Assembly: GCA_035635555.1 (NCBI GenBank)
Contig: DASQAT010000012.1
Location: 1 to 48,522 of the forward strand
Direction: 5' to 3'
From: Candidatus Dormiibacterota bacterium
GTDB lineage: Bacteria > Acidobacteriota > Polarisedimenticolia > Gp22-AA2
Length of the DNA: 48,522 bases
In this document: positions 7,427 through 14,090 of the stretch, piece after piece
How positions within the stretch are numbered: position 1 is the stretch's first letter
Layout: each line of letters opens with the position of its first letter
Position numbers and translations under genes: made by a program
The notes under the pieces: generated by a model
The model's database searches: none
What the model was told of the DNA's origin: nothing
The model's input: the letters and a program-made list of their open reading frames with translations, nothing else

Positions 7427-7794
7427 CAGGAGAATTCCAGCGCCGGCGCCTTCGATCCGGGCGGCGCGGGGGTCGGGGCAGGGGTGAGATGACGGTAGCA
7501 GAGCCAGGCGAAATCGCGCACGGTCGTGATCGATTCGAAATCGGCGGCCGTCACGACGGCCCAGCGCCAGGCGGGATACGTGACCCCGACCCATTCAGCG
7601 ACCGGCCCGTTCAGAAAGTCGGCGACGGTAGCCTTCTCTCCCGGCTCATCCAGCTGAGAGCTGATGTCGACCTCGGGCTCGAGCCCCGGGAACCTCCGCT
7701 GAGCGACTCGGACAGCGACCTGCTTCCTCTCCGCGTCGGAACCCGCTCCCGCTGGAGACCTGGCAGCGCGGCTCTTTCCCCGTTTCCTCGGCAC
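7426..7794 (-). CDS. small basic-N-terminus protein of unknown function
   Basis: A 122-residue protein, not recognised. It opens with a strongly basic, disordered-looking segment (about residues 1-28), has a compact middle with YPAWRWAVVTAADF and DFAWLCYRHL, and ends in a Pro-rich tail. GTG 7794 is preferred because GGAGG lies 5 nt upstream; an ATG at 7854 would add 20 residues but has no ribosome-binding site. It is translationally coupled to the downstream outer-membrane-like gene (TGATG). No signal peptide is seen, so the two products probably act in different compartments unless this one is a regulator. Confidence 0.5.
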   Translation of the reverse strand: MPRKRGKSRAARSPAGAGSDAERKQVAVRVAQRRFPGLEPEVDISSQLDEPGEKATVADFLNGPVAEWVGVTYPAWRWAVVTAADFESITTVRDFAWLCYRHLTPAPTPAPPGSKAPALEFS

Positions 7795-7868
7795 AGGAGC
7801 CTCCCTCGACGCGAGCGGTTGGACGACGCCGGGTGACAGGCGGTTGCCCGGCATCTAACACTCGCATG

Positions 7869-7899
7869 TTGACGCTGTCAAGCCGGTGGGTCGTATAAT
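7869..7899 (+). promoter_or_regulatory. promoter of the GST gene with small inverted repeat over the -35
   Basis: TTGACG (7869-7874) and TATAAT (7894-7899) are separated by 19 nt, a slightly long spacer. The -35 lies within the perfect inverted repeat TTGAC-GCT-GTCAA (7869-7881), which could be an operator half-site pair. AGGAGG at 7916-7921 is the ribosome-binding site, 8 nt before the ATG at 7930. Confidence 0.55.
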
Positions 7900-7929
7900 T
7901 CCGTCCTCGATCCCCAGGAGGCTACGACG

Positions 7930-8526
7930 ATGTTGCTCTACGACAGCGCGGTCTCGGGAAACTGTTACAAGGTCCGGCTCCTTCTCGCGCACCTCGGAAA
8001 ACAGTACGAACGCCGCGAGCTCTCGGTCACCGACAGGTCGAAGCGTCCCGACATCCTCGGGGCGCTGAACCCGTCGCTCCGCGTGCCGACGCTGGTCCTC
8101 GACGACGGCCGGCCGCTCGCCGAGTCGAACGCGATCCTCTGGTACTTCGGCGACGGCACGCGTTACGTGCCGGAGGACCGCTACGAGCGCGCCCAGGTGC
8201 TGCAGTGGCAGTTCTTCGAGCAGTACGACCACGAGCCGAACATCGCGGTGGCGAGGTTCTGGCTCCACTACAGCGGCGCGCAGGTCGACCAGGCGGCGGT
8301 GGAGCGCCGGCAGGTCGCCGGCTACCGCGCGCTCGACGCGATGGAGAAGCACCTCGCCCGCAGGACCTTCTTCGTCGGCGAACGCTACAGTCTGGCGGAC
8401 ATCGCACTCTACGCCTACACGCACGTCGCCGGTGAAGGGGGCTTCGACCTGAAGCGCTATCCGGCCATCCGGGCCTGGCTCGACCGCGTCGCGTCCCAGC
8501 CCGGCCACGTCAAGATCGACGCGTAG
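7930..8526 (+). CDS. glutathione S-transferase family protein
   Basis: A 198-residue GST. Residues 1-80 are the thioredoxin-like glutathione-binding domain, starting MLLYDSAVSGNCYKVRLLL and including NPSLRVPTLVLDDG with the cis-proline, then ESNAILWYF, the usual Glu-Ser glutathione contact. Residues 88-198 are the all-helical C-terminal domain, with the N-capping motif YSLADIALYAYTH. Length and layout match bacterial GSTs of the theta/beta-like type. It stands alone under its own promoter and points towards leuD on the other strand. The natural electrophile is unknown; it could also act as a disulfide reductase. Confidence 0.88.
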   Translation: MLLYDSAVSGNCYKVRLLLAHLGKQYERRELSVTDRSKRPDILGALNPSLRVPTLVLDDGRPLAESNAILWYFGDGTRYVPEDRYERAQVLQWQFFEQYDHEPNIAVARFWLHYSGAQVDQAAVERRQVAGYRALDAMEKHLARRTFFVGERYSLADIALYAYTHVAGEGGFDLKRYPAIRAWLDRVASQPGHVKIDA

Positions 8527-8556
8527 CCCGTCGCCGGGGATTCGCCGAAGGCGTTC

Positions 8557-9153
8557 TCAGCGCGGCTTCGCGTCGCGCCGCTCGTATGTGGAGATCGTCT
8601 CCTCCTGCTGCAGGAGGAAGGACAGCTCGTCGATGCCGTTGAGCAGGCAGTAGCGAGGGAACGGCTCGATAGGGAAGGTCGTGCGCGTCCCGTCGGCCAA
8701 GGTGATCGTGCGGGCCTCGAGGTCGATGGTGACCGTCGGTGGCGCGCCGCCGCCCGCCGTCTCGATCATCTTCTTGTGATACGCCGGCTCGACGGCGATC
8801 GGCAGCAGACCGTTCTTCAGGCAGTTGTTCCGGAAGATCGACGCGAACGACGTGCTGACGACGGCGCGGAAGCCGAAATCGTGGAGCGCCCACGGCGCGT
8901 GCTCGCGCGACGAGCCGCAGCCGAAGTTGTCCCCCGCGACCAGGACGCGCGCCGCGGCCGCCTCCGGCCGGTTGAGCACGAAGTCCGCGCGCGGCGAGCC
9001 GTTCTCTGCGTACCGCCAGTTGGCGAACAGATGCCGCCCGAGCCCCGCCTTCCCGGTGACCTTCAGGAAGCGCGCCGGGATGATGATGTCCGTGTCGATG
9101 TTGTCGATCGGCAGGACGACGTAGCTCGACGCGATGGTGCGGATCGGGTCCAT
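8557..9153 (-). CDS. leuD: 3-isopropylmalate dehydratase small subunit
   Basis: A 198-residue LeuD, the swivelling domain of isopropylmalate isomerase in leucine biosynthesis. Family signatures are [14 protein letters not shown] near the N-terminus and [17 protein letters not shown] in the substrate-binding loop, with the closing [13 protein letters not shown]. The length is normal. It pairs with LeuC at 10303-11706 on the same strand, but the two genes are separated by an opposite-strand rhodanese-methyltransferase gene instead of being adjacent. A minus-strand TAGAAT at 9161-9166 ends 7 nt before the ATG, so leuD appears to have its own promoter and a leaderless mRNA. Confidence 0.94.
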   Translation of the reverse strand: MDPIRTIASSYVVLPIDNIDTDIIIPARFLKVTGKAGLGRHLFANWRYAENGSPRADFVLNRPEAAAARVLVAGDNFGCGSSREHAPWALHDFGFRAVVSTSFASIFRNNCLKNGLLPIAVEPAYHKKMIETAGGGAPPTVTIDLEARTITLADGTRTTFPIEPFPRYCLLNGIDELSFLLQQEETISTYERRDAKPR

Positions 9154-9160
9154 GGGCCCG

Positions 9161-9166
9161 ATTCTA
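9161..9166 (-). promoter_or_regulatory. candidate -10 box for leuD (leaderless)
   Basis: The minus strand reads TAGAAT, then 7 nt, then the ATG of leuD. Transcription would begin at or next to the start codon. No good -35 match is seen. Confidence 0.45.
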
Positions 9167-9365
9167 CCGCGCCTCGAGGCCGAACGGCCCGCCGGAAGAT
9201 GGAGTGGGTGTCGAGCTACGGCTCCGCGAGCTCGGACCGCTTCAATTTCAGCGTGCTACTCCAGGCTCTTCTTACCGATCGCCAGCAGGAGAACCAGAGT
9301 GAGGAATACCTTTGTCCCCGGGGCGGTCGGCGCATCGATCGGCCTCGAAGAAGCTCGCTGACAGG

Positions 9366-9371
9366 TAGAAT
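9366..9371 (+). promoter_or_regulatory. candidate -10 box for the rhodanese-methyltransferase gene
   Basis: TAGAAT on the plus strand would start transcription near 9378. It overlaps an in-frame ATG at 9370, which would therefore be upstream of the transcript, and leaves GGGAG (9384-9388) and a TTG start at 9397 in the mRNA. The spacer 9154-9396 holds nothing else I can support, apart from a short minus-strand hydrophobic reading frame. Confidence 0.4.
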
Positions 9372-9396
9372 GTGCCGGAACACGGGAGACTCCAAG

Positions 9397-10290
9397 TTGG
9401 CTGGAACGGATCTGGATCGGGTCGAGTGCGTCCCTGCGGCCGCGGCTGCGGACCTCGTGGCGTCCGGGTCCGTGCGCGTCCTGGACGTGCGTAATCCGGA
9501 CGAATGGGCCGAGCTCGGGACCATCCCCGGCGCGATCCTACTGCCGCTCGATCTTCTGGCCTGCGCCGCGGCCACGCTGCTGCGCGAGGGGGCGCCGATC
9601 CTGGTCTGCTGCGAGCACGGCATCCGCAGCCGGACGGCGGCGCGCTTCCTGGCGACCGCCGGATTCCCGCGCGTGCTCGACATGACGGGCGGGATGTCCT
9701 GCTGGACCGGGCCGCGGCAGTTCGGGACGCACGACATCGACCCGGTCGTCGGACCGTCGTCGTGGCTCCTTCTCAATGCCGATCTGCTGCGACCGCCGCC
9801 CGACGTTCGTCACGGGGCTGCGACCCGTTCCCGTCGCGCCCTCGACGTCGCGTGCGGCCGTGGTCGGCACGCGCTGCTGCTCGCCGGCGCGGGTCTCGAG
9901 GTGCGCGCGCTCGATCGCGACGCCGAAGCCGTGGCGGGCCTGCGGCGGGCGGCCGCGCGCCTGGGGCTTCCGGTCGAAGCAGAGCTCGTCGATCTCGAGG
10001 CGCCGGGAACCGACCTGGGCGAGGGGCTCTACGACGTCGTCCTCGGCATCCACTACCTGCACCGGCCCCTGTTCCCGGCGCTGCTGCGGTCATTGAGGAA
10101 TGGCGGCACTCTGATTTACGAGACGTTCACAACGGCGCAGGCCGCGCGCGGCAAGCCCACGAACCCGGACTTTCTCCTGCAGCCCGGAGAGCTGCGGCGG
10201 CTCGTGGCTCCGCTCGAAATCGTGCGCGAGCGCGAAGGAGAGTTCGAGGGACGCTGCGTCGCATCGGTCGCGGCGCGTCTTATCGGGTGA
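9397..10290 (+). CDS. rhodanese-methyltransferase fusion protein
   Basis: A 297-residue two-domain protein. Residues about 9-106 form a rhodanese domain (VRVLDVRNPDEWAELG) with the active-site loop CEHGIRS and catalytic Cys72. Residues about 146-297 form a class I SAM-dependent methyltransferase with motif I LDVACGRGRHALLL, motif II VRALDRD, and the later IYETFTT, close to TehB/tellurite-resistance-type methyltransferases. The TTG at 9397 is chosen for its GGGAG 8 nt upstream and the -10 at 9366-9371; the ATG at 9370 would add 9 residues. The fusion suggests sulfur or selenium transfer followed by methylation, for example of a thiol or of a metalloid oxyanion. It lies between leuD and leuC on the opposite strand. 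Confidence 0.82.
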   Translation: MAGTDLDRVECVPAAAAADLVASGSVRVLDVRNPDEWAELGTIPGAILLPLDLLACAAATLLREGAPILVCCEHGIRSRTAARFLATAGFPRVLDMTGGMSCWTGPRQFGTHDIDPVVGPSSWLLLNADLLRPPPDVRHGAATRSRRALDVACGRGRHALLLAGAGLEVRALDRDAEAVAGLRRAAARLGLPVEAELVDLEAPGTDLGEGLYDVVLGIHYLHRPLFPALLRSLRNGGTLIYETFTTAQAARGKPTNPDFLLQPGELRRLVAPLEIVREREGEFEGRCVASVAARLIG

Positions 10291-10302
10291 GGATCCACCG
10301 GC

Positions 10303-11706
10303 TCACTTCGTGATCATCTCGCGCGCGTCGGCGATCGCGCCCGCGACGGCGCTGGCCGCGGCGGTGAGCGGGCTGGCCAGGAAGGTCCGCCCGCCGGCCC
10401 CCTGCCGCCCCTCGAAGTTGCGGTTGCTGGTGCTGACGGCGTACTGCCCCGGCCGGAGCTGGTCGCCGTTCATGGCGATGCACATCGAGCAGCCGGCCTC
10501 GCGCCACTCGCCGCCAGCGTCGCGGAACACGCGGTCGAGCCCCTCCGCCTCCGCCTCCCTCTTCACCTGCTGCGAGCCCGGCACCACGAGCAGCCGCACG
10601 TTCGCCGCGACCTTGCGGCCGCGCAGGAGCGACGCCGCCAGCCGCAGGTCGCTGAGCCGCGCGTTCGTGCACGAGCCGATGAACACCACATCGATCGGAT
10701 GCCCCAGGAGACGCTGCCCGGGGCGCAGCCCCATGTAGCCGAGCGCCCGCTCCATGGACGCCAGCCCGTCGGATGACGGCACGGCGCCGCGAACCGGCAC
10801 CGCCATCCCTGGATTGGTGCCGTAGGTGATCATCGGCTCCAGCGCCGAGGCGTCGATGGAGACTTCGCGATCGAACGCCGCCCCCTCGTCGGTCGGCAGG
10901 CGCCTCCAGTCCGCGAGCGCCCGCTCCCACGCCTCCCCCTGCGGCGCGTGCGTTCGCCCCGCCAGGTACTCGAACGTCGTGTCGTCCGGCGCGATCATCC
11001 CGGCGCGCGCCCCCGCCTCGATCGACATGTTGCAGACCGTCATCCGCTGTTCCATCGACAGCACCCGGATCGCCGGACCCGCGTACTCGATCACGTGGCC
11101 GGTCCCGCCTCCCACGCCGATCTTCGCGATGATCCCCAGGATGAGGTCCTTCGCCGTCACCCCCGGATGGAGCCGCCCTTCGACCCTGACCGCCAGCGTG
11201 CTGGGCCGGGCTTGAAGGATAGATTGCGTCATCAGGACGTGCGCCACTTCGGTCGTGCCGATCCCGAACGCCAGCGCGCCGAAGGCGCCGTGCGTCGAGG
11301 TGTGGCTGTCGCCGCAGACGATCGTCATCCCCGGCTGCGTCAGCCCCAGCTCCGGACCGATGACGTGCACGATCCCCTGCCGCTCGCTCCCCAGAGCGTG
11401 CAGCCGGATCCCGAACTCCCGGCAGTTCGTCTCGAGCTGATCGATCTGCGCCGCGGCTTCCCTGTCGGTGACCGGTATCCGCCCGTCCGCCCCGCGCGGC
11501 GTCGTCGGCGTCGAGTGGTCCATCGTCGCGACCGTGAGCCCCGGGCGGCGCACTGTGCGGCCGCGCTCGCGCAGCATCGCGAACGCCTGGGGGGAAGTCA
11601 CCTCGTGGACGAGATGCAGGTCGACGTAGAGGATCGCCGGCGTGTCGGCCGACTCGGGGCGCACCAAGTGGGCGTCCCAGACCTTGTCGAAGAGGGTGCG
11701 GGGCAT
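10303..11706 (-). CDS. leuC: 3-isopropylmalate dehydratase large subunit
   Basis: A 467-residue LeuC, the aconitase-like subunit that carries the 4Fe-4S cluster and isomerises isopropylmalate. The cluster cysteines are Cys346 in FIGSCTNAR and Cys406 and Cys409 in GCSMCIAMN. Other marks are the N-terminal [13 protein letters not shown], the active-site segment [10 protein letters not shown] and [20 protein letters not shown]. Length and order are those of the bacterial LeuC family. The gene ends 12 bp from the convergent rhodanese-methyltransferase gene; leuD follows beyond it on the same strand. A TAGAAT box (11731-11736) and an AGGAG lie upstream of the start. Confidence 0.95.
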   Translation of the reverse strand: MPRTLFDKVWDAHLVRPESADTPAILYVDLHLVHEVTSPQAFAMLRERGRTVRRPGLTVATMDHSTPTTPRGADGRIPVTDREAAAQIDQLETNCREFGIRLHALGSERQGIVHVIGPELGLTQPGMTIVCGDSHTSTHGAFGALAFGIGTTEVAHVLMTQSILQARPSTLAVRVEGRLHPGVTAKDLILGIIAKIGVGGGTGHVIEYAGPAIRVLSMEQRMTVCNMSIEAGARAGMIAPDDTTFEYLAGRTHAPQGEAWERALADWRRLPTDEGAAFDREVSIDASALEPMITYGTNPGMAVPVRGAVPSSDGLASMERALGYMGLRPGQRLLGHPIDVVFIGSCTNARLSDLRLAASLLRGRKVAANVRLLVVPGSQQVKREAEAEGLDRVFRDAGGEWREAGCSMCIAMNGDQLRPGQYAVSTSNRNFEGRQGAGGRTFLASPLTAAASAVAGAIADAREMITK

Positions 11707-11730
11707 GCCTTGAGGGCTCCTGAGAGCACG

Positions 11731-11736
11731 ATTCTA
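11731..11736 (-). promoter_or_regulatory. candidate -10 box for leuC
   Basis: The minus strand reads TAGAAT 24 nt before the ATG at 11706, the same hexamer as before leuD. An AGGAG lies between it and the start codon. Confidence 0.4.
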
Positions 11737-11811
11737 GCGCGGTTCGGGGCGGTGATACGCAGGAAGCGGTCGCAGGAATTCCCGACGGATCATTCGACTT
11801 CCGTCAGCCGC

Positions 11812-12822
11812 CTACTGCATCACGACGACGGTCCTCCCCAGCATGTGACCCTTGTCCATCTCTCCGAGCGCCCCCGCGAGGTCCTGCAGCGAGGCGCGCT
11901 TCACCCGCGGTCGCACCCCGTGGGCCGCGGCGAACGCCAGAGTGTCGTGCAGGTCCTTCCGTGAGCCCGCCGGGGTGCCCATGAGACGCCGCCGGCCCAT
12001 GATCAGGTCGAACGGGCTCACGGTGAGGGGCGCGAACGGAGCGCCGAGGACCATCATGGTGCCGTCGATGGCCAGTCCGGGGAACGCCGCCGTCATCGTT
12101 TCGGCGTCCGGCGCGGTCGCGAGCACCAGGTCGGGTCCGCCTTCCCATTCCTTCAGCGCCTCCGTCGGCTTCGACTTCTTGACGTTGATGAACCGTTCGG
12201 CGCCGAGTCGCTGCCCCTCGGCCTCCTTGTCGGCGCTCGTCGACAGCACGGCGACCCGACCTCCCATGGCCCTGGCGAAGAGCACGGCCATGTGCCCGAG
12301 CCCGCCGAGCCCGATCACGGCAACCTTGTGCCCCGGCCGGAAGCCGGCGTGACGCAGTCCGCTGTAGACGGTGAGCCCCGCGCACATCAGGGGGGCGGCG
12401 TCGGAGAATTCGAGTCCCTCAGGAAGCGACGCCACGTAAGCCGCGGGGGCCAGCATGTACTCCTGGTACCCGCCGTCCTTCGTGACTCCGGTGAACTCGA
12501 GCCTGGAGCAGAGGAACTCGTCGGCCCCGAGACATTGGGGGCAGGCGCCGCACGAGGAGTAGAGCGCCGACACCCCCACCCGCGCCCCGCGCGTCAGGGT
12601 GCCGACCCGCTCCCCCGTCGCCTCGACCGCGCCTGCGATCTCGTGACCGGGCACGATCGGATAGCGGACGAACGGGAAGTGTCCGTCGCGGACCATGAGG
12701 TCGCCGTGGCACACGCCGCAGGCGTGCACCCGGATCAGCACCTCGTCCGGTCCGGGCACCGGGCGCTCCCGCTCCTCGATCTCGATGCGTCCGCCGGCCT
12801 TGCTGATGACGGCTGCCTTCAT
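11812..12822 (-). CDS. zinc-dependent medium-chain alcohol dehydrogenase
   Basis: A 336-residue MDR-family dehydrogenase. The catalytic zinc site includes Cys38 in ACGVCHGD and the GHE motif (His60, Glu61). The structural zinc motif is the four-cysteine stretch GACPQCLGADEFLC with a preceding Ser-Cys. The nucleotide-binding motif VIGLGGLGHMAV marks the Rossmann fold. It resembles AdhP/cinnamyl-type alcohol dehydrogenases that oxidise primary alcohols or reduce aldehydes with NAD(P). GGAGGAG directly before the ATG is a strong ribosome-binding site. It starts 42 bp after the secreted metallopeptidase-like gene on the same strand; a functional link between the two is not evident. Confidence 0.9.
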   Translation of the reverse strand: MKAAVISKAGGRIEIEERERPVPGPDEVLIRVHACGVCHGDLMVRDGHFPFVRYPIVPGHEIAGAVEATGERVGTLTRGARVGVSALYSSCGACPQCLGADEFLCSRLEFTGVTKDGGYQEYMLAPAAYVASLPEGLEFSDAAPLMCAGLTVYSGLRHAGFRPGHKVAVIGLGGLGHMAVLFARAMGGRVAVLSTSADKEAEGQRLGAERFINVKKSKPTEALKEWEGGPDLVLATAPDAETMTAAFPGLAIDGTMMVLGAPFAPLTVSPFDLIMGRRRLMGTPAGSRKDLHDTLAFAAAHGVRPRVKRASLQDLAGALGEMDKGHMLGRTVVVMQ

Positions 12823-12864
12823 GGTCTCCTCCGTGTGTGCCTGACGGACCCGGATGAATCTGTC

Positions 12865-13791
12865 CTATTTCCCGAGGGCAGCCTTGATCCGGTGTGTCTG
12901 CCAATCCCCCCGGCTGTTCGACAGCTTGATCACCCGCTGCCACGTCTCGGCTCCGAAAATCTCCTCCATCCTGTCCTGATTCCCCGTCAGCAGGGCTCCC
13001 AGGAACATGTCGACCGCTTCATCATGACTCTTCCCCGTTCGCTTGCCCATCTCATCGAGGACCAGGTCGATTCCCTTGCGCTCGATGGGATAGGTGTCCA
13101 CGCGCCTCAGGGAGTACGCGGTCAGGAGGTCGTACTTCACGACCAGATACCTCGCGCCGATATCCGCGAGCCCCTCCTCCAAAGGAAGACCGAACACATC
13201 CCCTGTCTTGTTGTAGTGCAGGATCTCGTGCGTCAGTACCAGCTCGATTGGAATCGGCCAGTCGACCGAGACGAAAATCGAATCCGGGTAGAACGGGATG
13301 AACATCCCGGCGGTGAGGTCTCCCCTGTGCGCCTCGTCGAGAAAGACTTGCGGCGGAAGAAACACGACGTCCAGGGGCTTGTACGGCCACCCTTGCTCCT
13401 TGAAATGCTGTCTCAGGATCGAGTCCACCCGTTCGGCGGTCCGATGCGCGGTCTCCATGCGTTTTTCCGGAATAGGTACGAGCGCTGTCCTCACATGATG
13501 AATCCAAAGAATGGTCCAGGCTTTCACGTCCTGACTGATTCTTGCGTAGAGCTCGGGGTCCTCTTCTTTGATCTGCTCGGGACTGCGATTTCGATATTGC
13601 TCGAGCTCGTTGCGGGTCAGGACGCGCTGGAAGGTATGGTCGAACGAGCGCCACAATTCGTAGATGTTCCTGGGCTGGCGGTCCTCGCCGGTCTCGGGCG
13701 TCCTGCCCGCGTGGACGGAAGACGAGAGGCAGACGATCGCGCTCGCGACTGCCAGCAGACATCGAGCGCGCCTGATGTGAATCATGAACAT
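12865..13791 (-). CDS. secreted HExxH metallopeptidase-like protein of unknown family
   Basis: A 308-residue protein with a signal peptide (about residues 9-28). The helix VLTHEILHYNK carries His188, Glu189 and His192, and LEEGLADIGARYL follows with Glu205/Glu206 as possible third ligand, a gluzincin-like layout. I do not recognise the family. The N-terminal half is helical and charged. Two ATG codons two codons apart (13791 and 13785) could start it; neither has a clear ribosome-binding site. GC content looks somewhat lower than in its neighbours, with more Ile, Lys and Asn, a weak hint of a different origin. It may be co-transcribed with the alcohol dehydrogenase 42 bp downstream. Confidence 0.65.
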   Translation of the reverse strand: MFMIHIRRARCLLAVASAIVCLSSSVHAGRTPETGEDRQPRNIYELWRSFDHTFQRVLTRNELEQYRNRSPEQIKEEDPELYARISQDVKAWTILWIHHVRTALVPIPEKRMETAHRTAERVDSILRQHFKEQGWPYKPLDVVFLPPQVFLDEAHRGDLTAGMFIPFYPDSIFVSVDWPIPIELVLTHEILHYNKTGDVFGLPLEEGLADIGARYLVVKYDLLTAYSLRRVDTYPIERKGIDLVLDEMGKRTGKSHDEAVDMFLGALLTGNQDRMEEIFGAETWQRVIKLSNSRGDWQTHRIKAALGK

Positions 13792-14090
13792 GGGACTGTT
13801 CAACTCTGGCCGCACTCTAGCACACACGGGTTCGGGTAGCCCAGGCGACGCCGATGCATTCCGGCAGCGGCGCCGCTCGATGCGCCGCTGTGTTGGCGCG
13901 TCGAACGACGCATGGTCCGCGCCGGCGCAAGAAATTTCAGAGAAACTCATTGACTCCGCGATCGCCATCGCGTAAATTACACCCTGGATAGTGACGCTGC
14001 TCGATCGCACATTTCCGCCCCCGCGATCGAGCGTTGGATTCCCGATTATGACTGCTTTCCCTCTGCGCTCCGGCGCAGCGGAGGCGCGAC
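13792..14090 (+). promoter_or_regulatory. 299-bp spacer with a sigma70-like promoter
   Basis: No gene is supported here. TTGACT at 13950-13955 and TAAATT at 13973-13978 are 17 nt apart, a good sigma70-type promoter towards the HNH gene. The transcript would start near 13985 and run through the inverted repeat at 13999-14032. The left part (13792-13940) has no feature that I can see apart from serving as the upstream region of the minus-strand gene. Confidence 0.5.
13999..14032. repeat. 10-bp inverted repeat in the HNH gene leader
   Basis: GCTCGATCGC (13999-14008) and GCGATCGAGC (14023-14032) are perfect reverse complements around a 14-nt loop. There is no T-run after it, so it is not a standard terminator. 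It could be an operator or a leader hairpin. Confidence 0.5.

Noticed and set aside
9214-9362. A minus-strand frame with the hydrophobic stretch KVFLTLVLLLAIGKK near leuD
   Set aside because: It has no start codon with a ribosome-binding site and no supporting context, so it could be chance in a spacer. It would be worth a look only if conserved.
10284-10306. A short repeat GGTG-AGGATC-CACC between the rhodanese-methyltransferase gene and leuC
   Set aside because: The arms are only 4 bp and there is no T-run, so it is not convincing as a terminator.
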